NCBI GenBank assembly: GCA_003557545.1
Contig: PWOD01000211.1
Coordinates: 1 to 6,096, forward strand
Direction: 5' to 3'
From: a bacterium
GTDB taxonomy: Bacteria; T1Sed10-126
DNA length: 6,096 nucleotides
In this document: positions 5,712 through 6,096 of the stretch, piece after piece
Layout: every line of letters starts with the position of its first letter
Numbering within the stretch: position 1 is the first letter of the stretch
Position numbers and translations under genes: made by a program
The notes under the pieces: generated by a model
The model's input: only the letters and a program-made list of their open reading frames with translations
The model's database searches: none
What the model was told of the DNA's origin: nothing

Positions 5712-5734
5712 CCTTGTTCTTGTCATAAACAAGG
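5712..5734 (-). terminator. Hairpin between the integrase and the tRNA, weak terminator candidate
   Basis: CCTTGTT (5712-5718) pairs exactly with AACAAGG (5728-5734) around a 9-base loop. On the minus strand, the direction of both integrase and tRNA, it is followed by GCTTTTCC, a short T-run. It may end integrase transcription before the tRNA, or simply be part of the tRNA 5' leader. Confidence 0.3.
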
Positions 5735-5770
5735 AAATAGTATTTCATTTTTTAAACTTAAAAAAAGCAC

Positions 5771-5790
5771 AATAGTTAATAAATAGTTAA
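5771..5790. repeat. Tandem AATAGTTAA repeats downstream of the integrase
   Basis: AATAGTTAA occurs at 5771-5779 and again at 5782-5790, an 11-bp period of about one helical turn. GTTAAC follows at 5786-5791 and 5803-5808, flanking the 8-bp palindrome GCAGCTGC (5794-5801). Short phased repeats beside an integrase gene are typical of integrase arm-binding sites, but the sequence is AT-rich and low in complexity, so this is suggestive only. Confidence 0.35.
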
Positions 5791-5807
5791 CAAGCAGCTG
5801 CCGTTAA

Positions 5808-6096
5808 CTAAACAGCTATGATCTCAGACATCATTTTATCATATTTTATTGCTGCTTCCTTCTTATCATTTTTCATAAGATGGCTGTATCTTTCCAGAGT
5901 GAACGCTGATGAACTATGCCCTACTTGTTTCGACAATATTGTAACCCCTATTTCAGCTTTGTTCAACGACATTGTAACATGCAAATGTCTCAAATCATGG
6001 ATCCCTAATTTGGGTAATTCAGCATTTTTGTTAAATATAGGAGATAGGTGACGACGCCTAATATTGCTTGGATTGGGCGGGGTGCCGATCTTGGTA
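5808..6096 (-). CDS. Tyrosine recombinase (phage/ICE-type integrase), C-terminal part, cut by the window edge
   Basis: The minus-strand frame is open from the window edge to a TAG at 5808-5810, giving 95 residues with no start, so the gene continues beyond 6096. An in-frame internal ATG at 5993 is not the real start, because homology continues upstream of it (GTPPNPSNIRRRHLSPIF). The piece is the end of the catalytic domain. Within the 95 residues it shows H33-x-x-R36 (HDLRH), the His of VGHSS (60) and the nucleophilic Tyr70 (TLERYSHL). The first catalytic Arg lies off-window. The best likeness is to Int_Tn916/phage-type integrases that cut and rejoin att sites. Base and codon use is AT-rich (many AAA, ATA, TTA), unlike the GC-richer chromosomal operon, consistent with acquired DNA. 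It lies 112 bp from the 5' end of a tRNA gene on the same strand. Confidence 0.88.
   Translation of the reverse strand, partial: TKIGTPPNPSNIRRRHLSPIFNKNAELPKLGIHDLRHLHVTMSLNKAEIGVTILSKQVGHSSSAFTLERYSHLMKNDKKEAAIKYDKMMSEIIAV

Noticed and set aside
5108-5810. CRISPR array, riboswitch or toxin-antitoxin pair in the right-hand intergenic DNA
   Set aside because: There are no regularly spaced repeats, no known aptamer core and no paired small frames with ribosome sites.
5818-6051. Plus-strand open frame opposite the integrase
   Set aside because: The opposite strand carries clear tyrosine-recombinase motifs (HDLRH, GHSS, ERYSH); this frame is its shadow.

Overview
The window looks like chromosomal DNA from a free-living bacterium: mostly housekeeping genes at moderate GC, followed on the right by an AT-rich tRNA/integrase locus. 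The lineage cannot be fixed from the sequence. A partial protein with an SG-x-YLYRV C-terminus, of the FlgD-Ig or sorting-domain style, is common in the FCB group and related candidate phyla. The tRNA gene has no encoded CCA. Strong AAGGAGG ribosome sites precede degP, the NIF3 gene and the zinc-ribbon gene. I would not name a genus.

Layout. (1) Bases 1-105 hold the last 34 codons of a plus-strand gene, probably a surface or secreted protein. (2) Bases 278-1798 encode a complete membrane-anchored DegP/HtrA serine protease with two PDZ domains, preceded by a plausible extended -10 promoter. (3) Bases 5107 down to 1801 form a compact minus-strand operon. In transcription order it encodes a NIF3/DUF34 metal-binding protein, a coiled-coil C4 zinc-ribbon protein (COG1579 type), RNase HI with an unusual ~100-residue N-terminal extension, an HU/IHF-family DNA-binding protein and a HAD phosphatase. 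Three of the five genes start with GTG or TTG, and most junctions overlap or nearly touch. The operon's last stop codon is only 2 bp from the degP stop, so the two units converge without room for a separate terminator. (4) Bases 5108-5620 are a ~510-bp AT-rich gap without a convincing gene. It holds a dyad in the operon leader, a degenerate copy of a tRNA 3' end and a perfect 7-bp hairpin. (5) Bases 5621-5695 encode a minus-strand tRNA with anticodon CAT. Its identity bases fit the lysidine-modified, AUA-reading tRNA-Ile2 better than tRNA-Met. (6) Bases 5808-6096 hold the C-terminal part of a tyrosine recombinase (phage/ICE-type integrase) that runs off the window.

How it fits together. The operon mixes nucleic-acid maintenance (RNase HI, HU) with conserved, poorly understood genes (NIF3, zinc ribbon). 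The tRNA, the degenerate tRNA end and the integrase suggest that this tRNA locus has been an integration site for mobile DNA. I found no clear sign of a wholly new system. The most interesting points are the tRNA-end duplication, the integrase lying on the 5' side of the tRNA, and the N-terminal domain of the RNase HI.
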